From Shimia sp. CNT1-13L.2 (GTDB lineage: Bacteria > Pseudomonadota > Alphaproteobacteria > Rhodobacterales > Rhodobacteraceae): a stretch of DNA of 64,000 nt. The stretch spans positions 248,001-312,000 of the forward strand of contig NZ_JANDJO010000003.1 of NCBI RefSeq assembly GCF_024331145.1. The letters run 5' to 3'. Shown here in pieces: positions 35,912 through 44,968 of the stretch (the stretch's first letter is position 1; the number at the start of each line of letters is the position of its first letter). The notes beneath the pieces are model-generated. The model worked only from the letters and a program-made list of their open reading frames with translations, had not been told where the DNA came from and did no database searches. The translations under genes were made by a program, and so were the position numbers.

Positions 35912-35964
35912 CGTATCGACGGCCGGAATATTGAAATCCGGACGAAAGGGCGTACCTTGTGGGC

Positions 35965-36723
35965 ATGTCGAAAGTTGTGTCGAACAAAACGATTTTGCCA
36001 GCGGGAGGAGGGGCCTTTGACCTGCCCAACCTGTCTGTTGGGATCTTTTTGAACGACCAGCCGTCGCACAGGTTTGCGCACGGATCCAAGCTGTCCGTTC
36101 ACAAACCCCTGTCGCGCAACCAGGGCTGGATTTTGCCCGCTGGCAGCGATGGTATCTGCGAATACGACGACGAGCTTGAGTTCGTGATGGTCAATATCGA
36201 CGATGGTATTGCGGCGGAATTCGGGCTTGGAAAGGCGTTCGAGTTCGATCCGATTATCGGCGATATTGATCCCCTGTTGCTGAACCTGAGCCTGACGGCA
36301 AGCACGGCGCTTGGGGCAGGGACGCTTTATCGCGAAACGATGCAGCGGGCGCTGGCGGCACAGATCGTGGAGACGATCAAACCCGCGTCGGAATGGCACG
36401 CGGGGATCGAGGATGCACGGCTGCGCAAGGTGCTCGACTATATCCACGACAATCTGGCCGAGGATCTGTCGTTGTCGGGAATGGCCGATATTGCCGCGAT
36501 GAGCGCGACGCATTTTGCCAAGGCGTTCAAGAAAGAAGTCGGATCATCGCCCTTGCAATACGTGATTGCGGCGCGGCTTGAGCTGGCCTCGGTGCTGTTG
36601 AAGACATCGGAACTGACGGTGGCCGAGGTCGCCTGGCGGGTTGGCTATCAGGATCTGAGCCGGTTTGGACAGCATTTCAAACGCAAGTACGGTGCCACGC
36701 CTGCTGCGTTTCGGGCGGGATAG
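35965..36723 (+). CDS. AraC-family transcriptional regulator
   Basis: Regulator of 252 residues with a C-terminal double HTH (about 150-250): LSLSGMADIAAMSATHFAKA and the signature VAWRVGYQDLSRFGQHFKRK. The N-terminal part (SVHKPLSRNQGWILPAGSDG) looks like a small cupin-type sensor. The start is ATG at 35965; a GTG six bases upstream is possible. It converges on the secreted NTF2-like/hydrolase pair, which it might control. Confidence 0.9.
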   Translation: MSKVVSNKTILPAGGGAFDLPNLSVGIFLNDQPSHRFAHGSKLSVHKPLSRNQGWILPAGSDGICEYDDELEFVMVNIDDGIAAEFGLGKAFEFDPIIGDIDPLLLNLSLTASTALGAGTLYRETMQRALAAQIVETIKPASEWHAGIEDARLRKVLDYIHDNLAEDLSLSGMADIAAMSATHFAKAFKKEVGSSPLQYVIAARLELASVLLKTSELTVAEVAWRVGYQDLSRFGQHFKRKYGATPAAFRAG

Positions 36724-36744
36724 ACCCGCCCGAACCTATCGAAA

Positions 36745-37248
36745 TCACTTCGATGCCGCGCGTTCGCCAGCGAGGCCCACAAGCGCCCGGTCTCCGGTTT
36801 CCCAAAGGGCGGTCATGGTGAGGGATGTCACGACCCAGCGGTCGCCCTGTTCCTCAAGCATATAGGAATAGCGGCCACCCAGAACCCAGAGACCTTCGTC
36901 GATCCGGTGTGTCGCGGTAAAATCGGCCTCGGCCGTGGCCTTGCCATCCTGTTGGGAGGTGATGGTGTGGTTGGTCACCATGTGGTGGGTGCTGTCGAAC
37001 CCCGGCAGGAAACCCGCCCATGCGCCGACAAGGGCGTCGGTCGGTTGGGTGATCGCATCACCGCCCCAAAGGCTTGAGTAATCGGTGGTTACCGTATCTG
37101 CAAAGGCGGCACGTACGCGGGACCAGTCGTGGCGATCCGCACCGGCTGCGATGTCGGTGATGGACCGCGAGATTTCAGTTGGATTTGCCATGGCGGCTCC
37201 GGCAATGAGAGTTGCGGCGCAAAGCGTTGAGAGAAAGGCTCGGGCCAT
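36745..37248 (-). CDS. Secreted SnoaL/NTF2-like protein
   Basis: Small protein of 167 residues with a signal peptide (residues 1-21, MARAFLSTLCAATLIAGAAMA) and an NTF2-like cone fold: ISRSITDIAAGADRHDWSRV..., GFDSTHHMVTNHTI, EADFTATHRI and RWVVTSLTM. Such domains are binding or lyase/isomerase scaffolds. The start at 37248 follows CAGGAG; a longer frame lacks a signal. It lies 59 bases after the alpha/beta hydrolase on the same strand and is probably cotranscribed. Confidence 0.82.
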   Translation of the reverse strand: MARAFLSTLCAATLIAGAAMANPTEISRSITDIAAGADRHDWSRVRAAFADTVTTDYSSLWGGDAITQPTDALVGAWAGFLPGFDSTHHMVTNHTITSQQDGKATAEADFTATHRIDEGLWVLGGRYSYMLEEQGDRWVVTSLTMTALWETGDRALVGLAGERAASK

Positions 37249-37307
37249 TGTGTTGCTCCTGTGAAGGGGTGGCACCGGCGATGTGGGCCGGTGCCTTTGG
37301 GGCAAGA

Positions 37308-38258
37308 TCAGCTTTCGATCTCGGCGCGGAAGTGCGTGGCCACGGTGTCGGCGGCGCGTTCGACGTCTTCGGGGTTGTCGTAGAAGTCAAACTGGGTCAC
37401 GCCCTCGAGCCATTGCATGGTGGCGTCGCCGGCAAAGCCGTTCAGGAAGGTGCGGACACCCTGCGGAATGGCGGCGCTTTCCGAGTGGACGATGGCCAGC
37501 GGTTTATCCAGGCGCTGCGGATTGTCGGCAGGGTGGTAGGTGAGCCAGCCTTCCCAACCGGCGTTGTTCCACTGGTTGTCATACTCGGGGATCGCACCGC
37601 GGTCGGCCTCGTAATAGTAGCCGCCAATGGGCATCAGCACGCCTTCGGCCCCTTCGGGACCGGCGGCAGGGATGATCTGGCCGCCTGCGGCTTCGGCAGC
37701 TTGCGAGACCGAGATCAGGCCCTTGACGCCTTCTTCTCCACCGTAGACGGCCTCGACAATGCCTTCGTCCTGCAACCACGGGGCAACAAGGCCGATGCGT
37801 TGCACAAGCGCGTTCCCGGCAACCGCATCCACCATGTAGCCCGCGGATGCGCAAATGCCGAGACCGTTGATCTGGCTGGCATCCACTTCGGGCAGGTTGG
37901 CGACGGTTTCAAAAGCCGCGCGGATGTCCGAAGTTTTGGCTGCCGGGCTTTCGACAAACCGTACGTTCTGCGGCAGGTCGCCGGATTTACCCCATCCACG
38001 GAAATCGAAGGTGAAGGCGGCAAAGCCACGTTCCACCATCTCGCGGGCGTAGTTGGCGGGCATCTGTTCCTGAACCGATGTCCAGGCGCCGGTGACGACG
38101 ACGACCGGAAGAGGCGCGCCTTCGTGGCCTTCGGGCAGGTAGAGGGTGCCGGAGAGGGTGGCGCCTTCGTTTTCGAAGGTAACGCTACGGGTTTCGATAT
38201 CGGCGATTGCGGTGGTGGCCATGAGGGCGGCCGATGCGCTTAGAGTGGTGAGTTTCAT
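37308..38258 (-). CDS. Secreted alpha/beta hydrolase
   Basis: Exported hydrolase of 316 residues with a signal peptide ending near residue 19. The fold is indicated by VVVVTGAWTSVQEQM, FDFRGWGKSG and a nucleophile elbow reading GICASAGYM, where GxSxG is shifted to C-A-S-A-G; the Ser is the probable nucleophile. The late region KPLAIVHSESAAIPQG and the C-terminal part should hold Asp and His. It resembles the DLH/X-Pro-peptidase-like branch. The substrate is unknown. It follows GAGAAGACAC before the ATG. Confidence 0.85.
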   Translation of the reverse strand: MKLTTLSASAALMATTAIADIETRSVTFENEGATLSGTLYLPEGHEGAPLPVVVVTGAWTSVQEQMPANYAREMVERGFAAFTFDFRGWGKSGDLPQNVRFVESPAAKTSDIRAAFETVANLPEVDASQINGLGICASAGYMVDAVAGNALVQRIGLVAPWLQDEGIVEAVYGGEEGVKGLISVSQAAEAAGGQIIPAAGPEGAEGVLMPIGGYYYEADRGAIPEYDNQWNNAGWEGWLTYHPADNPQRLDKPLAIVHSESAAIPQGVRTFLNGFAGDATMQWLEGVTQFDFYDNPEDVERAADTVATHFRAEIES

Positions 38259-38369
38259 GTGTCTTCTCCATCATGAGATTGGTGAACCTGTGATGAAAAG
38301 AAGATGCGGGATCGTGCCTTGGATTTGAGGCGCGTTTCCTGTCATTGGGTATGCGATTCTTGTGTTTGT

Positions 38370-38768
38370 TCAGGCGTTGGCTTTGAGTTGCAAAAGATCC
38401 CAGCGGTTGCCGAAAGGATCGCGCCAGACGGCAACCGTGCCATAGGCCTCATAGCGGGGGGCTTCTTCGAAATGGACACCGGCCTTGACCATGGCCGCAT
38501 GGTCACGTGCGAAATCGTCCGTATGCAGGAAAAGGCCGACCCGTCCGCCGAACTGGTTGCCGATGGCGGCCTCTTGATCGTACCCGTCCGCCTGTGCCAG
38601 CAGGATGTTGGTTTGGGCATCTCCGTCAGGCGCGATCACGACCCATCGTTTGCCATCTTCCAGCGGCAGGTCTTCACGCAGGTCAAAGCCCAGCGTGTCG
38701 ACATAGAAGGCCAGCGCGCTGTCATAGTCAGGCACGACCAGAGAGAAGGCGTGAAGGTGTCGGGGCAT
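38370..38768 (-). CDS. VOC (glyoxalase/bleomycin-resistance) family protein
   Basis: Vicinal-oxygen-chelate fold protein of 132 residues: two beta-alpha-beta-beta-beta modules, starting HLHAFSLVVPDYDSALAFYV and ending VWRDPFGNRWDLLQ, with conserved His and Glu metal positions partly retained. The function is unassigned. It starts three bases after the stop of the leucyltransferase gene, so the two are cotranscribed. Confidence 0.88.
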   Translation of the reverse strand: MPRHLHAFSLVVPDYDSALAFYVDTLGFDLREDLPLEDGKRWVVIAPDGDAQTNILLAQADGYDQEAAIGNQFGGRVGLFLHTDDFARDHAAMVKAGVHFEEAPRYEAYGTVAVWRDPFGNRWDLLQLKANA

Positions 38769-38771
38769 GGA

Positions 38772-39593
38772 TCAGCCCCGGTAGGGGCGGGCGTCGGGCA
38801 GGGTGATATTCGCCACCTGCTCGGCAATCGGGTCGGTCGAGAGCGGGTGCAGCTCGGCGTCAAAGCGGGTGGGATCGCCGATAGGCTGCCATTTTCCGCC
38901 TGCGTAGACTTCCAGCCCCGCAAAGTTGCGCTTGTAGCCCATCTTGGGGCTGCCCGGCACCCAGTAGCCAAGGTAGACGTAAGGAAGGTTTGCTTCGCGC
39001 GCGATCTCGACGTGGTCAAGGATCAGGTAGGTGCCAAGGCTCTGGCGCGGCAGGGACGGGTCATAGAAGGAATAGACCATGCTAAGCCCGTCGCTCAGGA
39101 CGTCGGTCAACGACACGCCGATCAGATCTCCGGTCTCGCTGTCGGTGTATTCGACAACGCGGCTGCGGATCGGGGTTTCCTCGATCATCGCGGCGAATTC
39201 GAAGACATCCATATCGGCCATGCCACCATCCGCATGACGGCTGTCGAGATAGGTGCGGAACAGATCGAACTGATCCTCGGTGGCCCAGGGCGATGTGGCG
39301 CGGCGCGACAGGTGTGCGTTGCGCTTGATGATGCGTTTCTGGCTTTTCGAGGGGGCGAATTTCGAGACATCAATCCGCGCCGAAAGACAGGCCGCGCAAT
39401 CGGCGCAGGATGGGCGGTAAAGCACGTTTTGAGACCGGCGAAACCCTTGATGTGAAAGGGTATCGTTCAACTCGCCGGCATGTTCCCCCTGAAGCGCGGT
39501 GAAGAGTTTCCGCTCCATCCTGCCCTCAAGGTAAGGGCAGGGTTGCGGGGCCGTCACATAGAACTGGGGCGCAAGAGGAAGCGTGTGGCGCAT
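38772..39593 (-). CDS. bpt: Aspartate/glutamate leucyltransferase (Bpt)
   Basis: Leucyl-tRNA-dependent transferase that adds Leu to N-terminal Asp or Glu, marking proteins for ClpS/ClpAP degradation (N-degron pathway). It has 273 residues. The N-terminal ATE domain has [10 protein letters not shown] and the four-cysteine pattern including [12 protein letters not shown]; the C-terminal ATE domain has [15 protein letters not shown] and [17 protein letters not shown]. The ATG at 39593 ([12 protein letters not shown]) fits the family start; a further upstream ATG adds eight residues. Confidence 0.95.
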   Translation of the reverse strand: MRHTLPLAPQFYVTAPQPCPYLEGRMERKLFTALQGEHAGELNDTLSHQGFRRSQNVLYRPSCADCAACLSARIDVSKFAPSKSQKRIIKRNAHLSRRATSPWATEDQFDLFRTYLDSRHADGGMADMDVFEFAAMIEETPIRSRVVEYTDSETGDLIGVSLTDVLSDGLSMVYSFYDPSLPRQSLGTYLILDHVEIAREANLPYVYLGYWVPGSPKMGYKRNFAGLEVYAGGKWQPIGDPTRFDAELHPLSTDPIAEQVANITLPDARPYRG

Positions 39594-39663
39594 GGGGGTC
39601 CGATTTGTCGTTCGCAAAGGACGATAGCAACCGAACCCCGCTAGGCCAACCCCCAGTTTCCAA

Positions 39664-40113
39664 TCAGAAACGGGCGGCGCGATTGATGGCCACAGAGCCC
39701 ATGACGTGATCGGTCAAACCCTGGGCGCGGGCCGAGGTCAGCATCAGGATGATCGACAGGATCTGCAGCGGGAAGACCGAGACCGACACGTGATATCCGA
39801 TGGTGTGCAGGAAGGCCGATCCGAGATCGAACTGGCGCCCTTCACGGTCACGAAACTCCAAGGAAACAAGGCGCATCCCCCATGTGGCAGAGCCTGTTGC
39901 GAGGGTCACCGTGCGATAGATGAAGCCGACCACCAGGAGGATAAAGGCGAAGATGAAAAGGCCAAGCCCGACGGTGAAGACAACGACCAGCGCCGAAATC
40001 GCGAAGGTGATGACCGTGTCGATCACCCAGGCGATCAGGCGCTTGGTCGGCACGTCGGAATAGAACTCCGGCTGGATGTCAGGGTCGGGGAGGGTGAAGT
40101 TTCGGAGGGTCAT
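39664..40113 (-). CDS. RDD-family membrane protein
   Basis: Inner-membrane protein of 149 residues with three hydrophobic segments (about 28-50, 52-75, 105-125) and the RDD signature: R, D and D in LIAWVIDTV and later FRDREG. Function is unknown; members are linked to ion exchange or stress. A 44-base repeat element lies immediately upstream of the start. No strong ribosome site is seen (GTGGAAAA before ATG). Confidence 0.85.
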   Translation of the reverse strand: MTLRNFTLPDPDIQPEFYSDVPTKRLIAWVIDTVITFAISALVVVFTVGLGLFIFAFILLVVGFIYRTVTLATGSATWGMRLVSLEFRDREGRQFDLGSAFLHTIGYHVSVSVFPLQILSIILMLTSARAQGLTDHVMGSVAINRAARF

Positions 40114-40117
40114 TTTT

Positions 40118-40161
40118 CCACGTATGTATTGCGTCGGTATTATAGAGGTATCGCGGCGGTG
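40118..40161 (-). repeat. Interspersed 44-base element, copy 1
   Basis: On the minus strand this reads CACCGCCGCGATAC, six variable bases, AATACCGACGCAATAC, two variable bases, ACGTGG. It aligns without gaps to 49387-49430. Both copies lie upstream of a minus-strand gene in the same orientation. This copy abuts the RDD gene start and contains TATAAT. Confidence 0.65.
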
Positions 40162-40177
40162 CGCTTTGCGCCATGGG

Positions 40178-40198
40178 AAACCCCCGCCGAAGCGGGGG
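40178..40198 (-). terminator. Terminator after the DUF2852 gene
   Basis: Stem CCCCCGC/GCGGGGG with a four-base loop, 12 bases beyond the minus-strand stop, followed on that strand by GTTTC. The weak T-tail lowers confidence. Confidence 0.6.
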
Positions 40199-40209
40199 CC
40201 GGGAGGTGG

Positions 40210-40641
40210 TTAGGCGTCGGCGCGCGGTTCCTTGATCTCGGTCGCGGCGGCATCGGCGCGTTCTTCCATGAACTGGTCGAACTCGGCCTTGTCCTTGGCT
40301 TCGCGCAGGCGCTCGAGGAAGGCTTCGAAGTTGCGCTGCTCGTCTTCGAGGCGACGCAGGGTTTCATCGCGGTAGGCGTCGAATGCGGAGTTGCCTGTCG
40401 GGGACATCACGTGCATGCGACGGTGCGCTTTCGAACGGTGGCTGCAGGATTTGCTGAACATGCGTTTGCTCCAGATCATGTAGAAGAGAAGGGCGAGGCC
40501 CACGGGCCAGAAGAAGATAAAGCCGAGGACCATCGCGGCGATCCATGCGCCTTTGCCTTTGCTATCCAGCCAGGCTTCACTGCGGGAAAACCAACCCTGG
40601 TTGTGGGAGGTTGCAACAGTTGCGGTGGCAGAGGGTGTCAT
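40210..40641 (-). CDS. DUF2852-type membrane protein
   Basis: A 143-residue protein with one long hydrophobic segment (about 35-58, IAAMVLGFIFFWPVGLALLF) and a basic, then acidic coiled-coil C-terminus (RRLEDEQRNFEAFLERLREA). It matches what I know as DUF2852, found across alphaproteobacteria, without known function. The ATG at 40641 follows GGAGACCCAAG; an upstream ATG adds 12 residues with no ribosome site. Confidence 0.85.
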   Translation of the reverse strand: MTPSATATVATSHNQGWFSRSEAWLDSKGKGAWIAAMVLGFIFFWPVGLALLFYMIWSKRMFSKSCSHRSKAHRRMHVMSPTGNSAFDAYRDETLRRLEDEQRNFEAFLERLREAKDKAEFDQFMEERADAAATEIKEPRADA

Positions 40642-40798
40642 CTTGGGTCTCCGTTTTGGGATGTAAATCGCTTTCACATTACCTAGATTGGGATTGCGCC
40701 TCGGCTTTGCAAGGATTTATGTGAATGGTTTTTACATTATTTCGGTATGTAGTTGTTTTTAATGAATTAAATTTATCGAAATTTTAGGTTTTTCTCGT

Positions 40799-41266
40799 TC
40801 AGACCGTAAAGTTCGCGGCTTCTGCTCCGGTGAGTTTAGGCAGTTTGGACGGGCAGAGGACAAAAACATGGTTGGGCGTCCCTGCCGCGGCCCAGACCGT
40901 GTCAAACGCCATCAGGCGCCTGTCTATAAAGGCGCGGATCGGGGAGAGGTGCCCAACCGGGGAAACACCGCCGATGGCGAACCCCGTCTGCGCACGCACG
41001 AGGGCGGCGTCGGCCTTGCCAAGCGGTTCTCCGGCGAGGGCGCTGGCTTTTTCGACATCAACCTGATTTCCACCGGCAGTCAGGAACAGGATTGCCTTGC
41101 CGCTTGTTTCGCCCCGGAAGATGATTGACTTGGCGATCTGGTCCAAGGCGCATCCGACGGCGTCCGCCGCCATCTGTGCCGTTCTCGCGCCGTTGGTTTC
41201 CACGATCTCGACCGGCAGACCCGCGTCATCAAGTGCGGCGCGCACGCGTTTGAGGGATTTGCTCAT
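40799..41266 (-). CDS. YbaK/ProX-type aminoacyl-tRNA deacylase
   Basis: Trans-editing enzyme of 155 residues that removes wrong amino acids from tRNA. The fold is read from AKSIIFRGETSGKAILFL, the invariant lysine region and the catalytic loop GFAIGGVSPVGHL. It resembles YbaK/EbsC-like (Cys-tRNA-Pro) or ProX (Ala-tRNA-Pro) enzymes; the sequence alone does not separate them. The ATG at 41266 follows CAGGAGACATC. It is divergent from the DUF4440-like gene. Confidence 0.9.
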   Translation of the reverse strand: MSKSLKRVRAALDDAGLPVEIVETNGARTAQMAADAVGCALDQIAKSIIFRGETSGKAILFLTAGGNQVDVEKASALAGEPLGKADAALVRAQTGFAIGGVSPVGHLSPIRAFIDRRLMAFDTVWAAAGTPNHVFVLCPSKLPKLTGAEAANFTV

Positions 41267-41364
41267 TTCGATGTCTCCTGCGACGGGTCCGTCACAGTCA
41301 AGCGTTGTGACCGGCCCATGTAAAGGGCGTTGACCCCAAGAGTTGGTCGGCGCAGGGTCGCGGC

Positions 41365-41730
41365 ATGGAAAAAGTAACGATTGAAGAGATACTGGCCCTG
41401 GAAACCAAAGTCTGGGAGGCGCTGGTGGCGGGCGATCCGCAAGCCGATGGTGCAATGCTGACCGAGGATTTTCTTGGGGTCTACACCTCCGGGTTCTCAG
41501 ACAAGGCCGGGCATATGGAGCAGTTGGAAGGTGGGGCGGTGATGGCCGACTACCGTCTGAGCGCGGCGCAGTTGGTCGAGATCGGCGCGGATCATGTGCT
41601 TTTGGCCTACCGCGCAGAGTACCTTGCGACGGGCAAAACCGACTGGGAGGCGATGTATATTTCGTCGATCTGGCGCAAAACGGCGGATGGCTGGAGCAAC
41701 AGTTTTTCACAGGACACGCCTGCGGCATAG
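41365..41730 (+). CDS. DUF4440/NTF2-like protein
   Basis: Soluble cone-fold protein of 121 residues starting MEKVTIEEILALETKVWEAL, followed by MLTEDFLGVYTSGF and ISSIWRKTADGW, the usual DUF4440 pattern. No catalytic residues can be assigned. It has no signal peptide, unlike the SnoaL-like protein at 36745. It lies 59 bases upstream of glnE in the same direction. Confidence 0.82.
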   Translation: MEKVTIEEILALETKVWEALVAGDPQADGAMLTEDFLGVYTSGFSDKAGHMEQLEGGAVMADYRLSAAQLVEIGADHVLLAYRAEYLATGKTDWEAMYISSIWRKTADGWSNSFSQDTPAA

Positions 41731-41789
41731 GGCGGCGGAACTTGCGACAGATCATTGACCATTGCGCCGCGGATTCGCATGGTCGGCGC

Positions 41790-44573
41790 ATGAGTTTCGA
41801 GACACGTATCACCCGCCTCCCAACCGCCTTTGATTCCGAACGTGGCGATGACACGCTTGCGCTTGTTCCCGCACTGTCCGGGGATCTGGGCAAGCTTGTG
41901 CACGGCACCGCAGGGTGCAGCCCTTACCTCAAGTCCCTGATCGAGAAAGAGAAAGACTGGCTGCCCGGTGCTTTTGACGATCCCGAGGCGGCGCTTGCGA
42001 CCCTGTTTGACGAGCTTGCCGAGGTTGCGCCGGATGCTTTGGGCGCGGCGCTACGCATGGGCAAGCGGCGCGTGGCGCTGATGACGGCGCTGGCTGATAT
42101 TGCCGGAGTTTGGGAGCTGGAACAGGTGACCGGCGCGTTGACGGATTATGCCGATCTGGCCAGCGATCTGGCCTTGAAAGCGGCGATCGCCAGCGAGATC
42201 AGGCGCAAGAAACTGCCCGGCCAGACCGAAGATGACGTGGCCACTGCGGGTGGCATGGTCACGCTTGCCATGGGTAAGATGGGGGCGCACGAGCTGAACT
42301 ACAGTTCCGATATCGACCTGATCTGCCTGTTTGACGAAACGCGATTTGACCCAGCGGACTACCATGATGCGCGGGCCTCGTTCGTGCGGGCGACGCGCAA
42401 GATGTCTTCGATGCTGAATGATCTGACGGGCGATGGATATGTGTTCCGCACCGATCTGCGTCTGAGGCCCGATCCGGCGGTGACGCCTGTCTGTCTCGCG
42501 ATGGAAGCGGCCGAGCGGTACTACGAGAGCCTTGGGCGCACGTGGGAGCGTGCGGCCTATATCAAGGCGCGGCCTTCTGCCGGTGATCTTGAGGCGGGGG
42601 GGCGGTTCCTGCAGACGCTGAAGCCCTTTGTCTGGCGGCGGCATCTGGATTTCGCGGCCATTCAGGACGCCCATGACATGCGCCTTCGGATCCGCGAGCA
42701 CAAGGGGCTTGGCGGCAAGATCACCTTGGAAGGCCACAACATGAAACTGGGGCGTGGGGGCATTCGCGAGATCGAGTTCTTTACCCAGACGCGGCAGCTG
42801 ATTGCCGGTGGGCGTGATCCTTCGTTGCGCGACAACCGGACGGTGCCGGCACTGGGGCATCTGGCCGAAAAGGGGTGGGTGCCGGAAGAGGCGGCGGCGA
42901 TCCTTGCGCGGCACTATCGGTCGCATCGCGAGGTCGAGCACCGTATCCAGATGATCAACGACGCCCAGACCCATGATTTTCCCAAGTCAGACGACGGGAT
43001 GCAGCGGATTGCCTGCCTGATGGGGCGTGATCTGGGGGAGTTGAAGGCCGAGATCGTGGACCGGCTGGAAGAGGTGCACGAGCTGACCGAAGGGTTCTTT
43101 GCGCCGGATGCCGCCAAGCCGCAGGAGGTTTCGGAGCTGGATGGTGAGATCATCGCGCGGTGGCAGACCTATCCGGCGTTTCGATCAGAACGGGCGGTGG
43201 CGATCTTTGACCGGTTGAAGCCTGACCTTCTGAACCGGTTGTCGAACACCGCCCATCCCAACCAGGCGCTCTTGTCGCTGGACGGGTTCCTTGCGGGGCT
43301 TCCTGCCGGTGTGCAGCTGTTTTCGCTGTTCGAGGCCAATCCGCAACTGATTGACCTGTTGGTGGATATTGTCGGCACGGCTCCGGCGCTGGCCAAGCAC
43401 CTGTCGCGCAATTCCGGTGTGTTCGACGCGGTGATCGGCGGATCGTTCTTTACGCCCTGGCCCAATGAAGACGGGCTTCGCGCGGAACTGGCCGACGTTC
43501 TGGCGCATGAAGGCGATGATTACGAACGCAAGCTGGACAGTGCGCGGCGGTGGGCCAAGGAATGGCATTTCCGCGTTGGCGTGCATCACCTGCGTGGGTT
43601 GATTTCGGCCAAGGAGGCGGGCGAGCATTATGCCGATCTGGCCTCGGCTTCGGTCGCGGCGCTTTGGCCGGTGGTGCAAGAGAAGTTCGCGGAAAAACAC
43701 GGGCCTTGCCCGGGGCGGGGCGCGATGGTGCTGGGTATGGGATCGCTGGGGGCGCGCCGTCTGAATGCCTCGTCCGACCTTGACCTGATCGTGATCTATG
43801 ATGCCGACGGGGTCGATTTCTCGGAAGGAAGGCGGCCATTGGCAAGCCGTGCCTACTATGCGCGCCTGACGCAGGCGATGGTTACGGCGGTGACCGCGCA
43901 GATGGCGCAGGGGCGGCTTTACGAGGTGGACATGCGTCTGCGGCCCTCGGGCACGCAGGGGCCGGTTGCGACCTCTATCACCTCTTTCAAGGAATACCAG
44001 AAGAGTGAGGCCTGGACCTGGGAGCATCTTGCGTTGACGCGGGCGCGCCCTGTCGCGGGCGAGGAGTCTCTGATGGATGAGGTCGAGGCCTTCCGGCAGG
44101 CGCTTTTGGCCGCGCCGCGTGATGGCGCGAAGATCAAGGCGGATGTCAACGAGATGCGCGACAGGATCGCGGCAGCCAAGGCACCCAAGGGTGTTTGGGA
44201 TGCCAAGATCGGGCGTGGCCGGTTGCAGGATATCGAGCTGGTGTCGCAGACTTGTGCCTTGATGGCAGGAACGCCGCTGCGCAGCGTTTTCGATGGGCTG
44301 GACGCCGGTGTCGCGATTGGGTGGTTGGATGACGCTCAGTGTATTGCCCTCAAACAGGACTATGACCTTTTCTGGAAAGTGCAGGTGGCGTCCAAGCTGC
44401 TGAGTGAACAGGACTTGTCCCCCGAGGTGATCGGAGAAGGCGGTGCCGCGTTCGTGCTGCGGGAAACGGGGGAAGAGGTGATGGAACGCCTCGCTGGTGC
44501 CCTTGTCGATGCGGCGGAACGGTCAGGCGACCTTGTTGATCTGGTTCTCGGCAAGGACCGTGAGAAGGAATAG
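41790..44573 (+). CDS. glnE: Glutamine synthetase adenylyltransferase/adenylyl-removing enzyme
   Basis: Bifunctional enzyme that attaches or phosphorolytically removes AMP on glutamine synthetase according to PII and glutamine. It has 927 residues with two nucleotidyltransferase domains: the N-terminal deadenylylase with GKMGAHELNYSSDIDLICLF and the C-terminal adenylylase with GSLGARRLNASSDLDLIVIY, each followed by a GlnD PII-uridylyltransferase-like helical domain. The ATG at 41790 (MSFETRITRLP) is preferred to a TTG 48 bases upstream. A small conserved-looking gene follows after four bases. Confidence 0.96.
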   Translation: MSFETRITRLPTAFDSERGDDTLALVPALSGDLGKLVHGTAGCSPYLKSLIEKEKDWLPGAFDDPEAALATLFDELAEVAPDALGAALRMGKRRVALMTALADIAGVWELEQVTGALTDYADLASDLALKAAIASEIRRKKLPGQTEDDVATAGGMVTLAMGKMGAHELNYSSDIDLICLFDETRFDPADYHDARASFVRATRKMSSMLNDLTGDGYVFRTDLRLRPDPAVTPVCLAMEAAERYYESLGRTWERAAYIKARPSAGDLEAGGRFLQTLKPFVWRRHLDFAAIQDAHDMRLRIREHKGLGGKITLEGHNMKLGRGGIREIEFFTQTRQLIAGGRDPSLRDNRTVPALGHLAEKGWVPEEAAAILARHYRSHREVEHRIQMINDAQTHDFPKSDDGMQRIACLMGRDLGELKAEIVDRLEEVHELTEGFFAPDAAKPQEVSELDGEIIARWQTYPAFRSERAVAIFDRLKPDLLNRLSNTAHPNQALLSLDGFLAGLPAGVQLFSLFEANPQLIDLLVDIVGTAPALAKHLSRNSGVFDAVIGGSFFTPWPNEDGLRAELADVLAHEGDDYERKLDSARRWAKEWHFRVGVHHLRGLISAKEAGEHYADLASASVAALWPVVQEKFAEKHGPCPGRGAMVLGMGSLGARRLNASSDLDLIVIYDADGVDFSEGRRPLASRAYYARLTQAMVTAVTAQMAQGRLYEVDMRLRPSGTQGPVATSITSFKEYQKSEAWTWEHLALTRARPVAGEESLMDEVEAFRQALLAAPRDGAKIKADVNEMRDRIAAAKAPKGVWDAKIGRGRLQDIELVSQTCALMAGTPLRSVFDGLDAGVAIGWLDDAQCIALKQDYDLFWKVQVASKLLSEQDLSPEVIGEGGAAFVLRETGEEVMERLAGALVDAAERSGDLVDLVLGKDREKE

Positions 44574-44577
44574 GCGC

Positions 44578-44835
44578 GTGGCGGACCAGAATGACCCAAA
44601 GGAACTGATCCTCGAGAGTTACCGGATCGAGGGGATCACCGAGAGCGAGTGCCGTTCGATCTTTCTGGATTGGGCATTGAGTGTCGGGATCGACAGCCAG
44701 GTGGCCATTGCGGGACTGCTGGAAACCTATGGCACCGATTTTCCGGACCACCCGATGACGGCGATTCTGAAAGACGGGCTGGCCAAGTTGTCGGAACCGC
44801 GCCGTCGCGGCGGTTGGCGATCGCGCGAACGGTGA
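44578..44835 (+). CDS. Small hypothetical protein downstream of glnE
   Basis: An 85-residue acidic protein from a GTG start four bases after the glnE stop, with AAGGA inside the glnE end. The sequence (LILESYRIEGITESECRSIF, then WALSVGIDSQVAIAGLLETY) looks entirely helical, with a basic tail RRRGGWRSRER. I do not recognise the family. The tight linkage suggests a role in nitrogen regulation, but that is inference. Confidence 0.75.
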   Translation: MADQNDPKELILESYRIEGITESECRSIFLDWALSVGIDSQVAIAGLLETYGTDFPDHPMTAILKDGLAKLSEPRRRGGWRSRER

Positions 44836-44968
44836 AGAAAAGGGGCGATGGCTGCCGGGGCTACGTCCGAATTCCCCTGAAACGAACGGGATTTGTCCCA
44901 ATCTTGCCTCATTTCGAGAGCAATTTGTCTTCGAAGAGTTTGGAGCAGAAGCCCAAGGAGACAAGACA

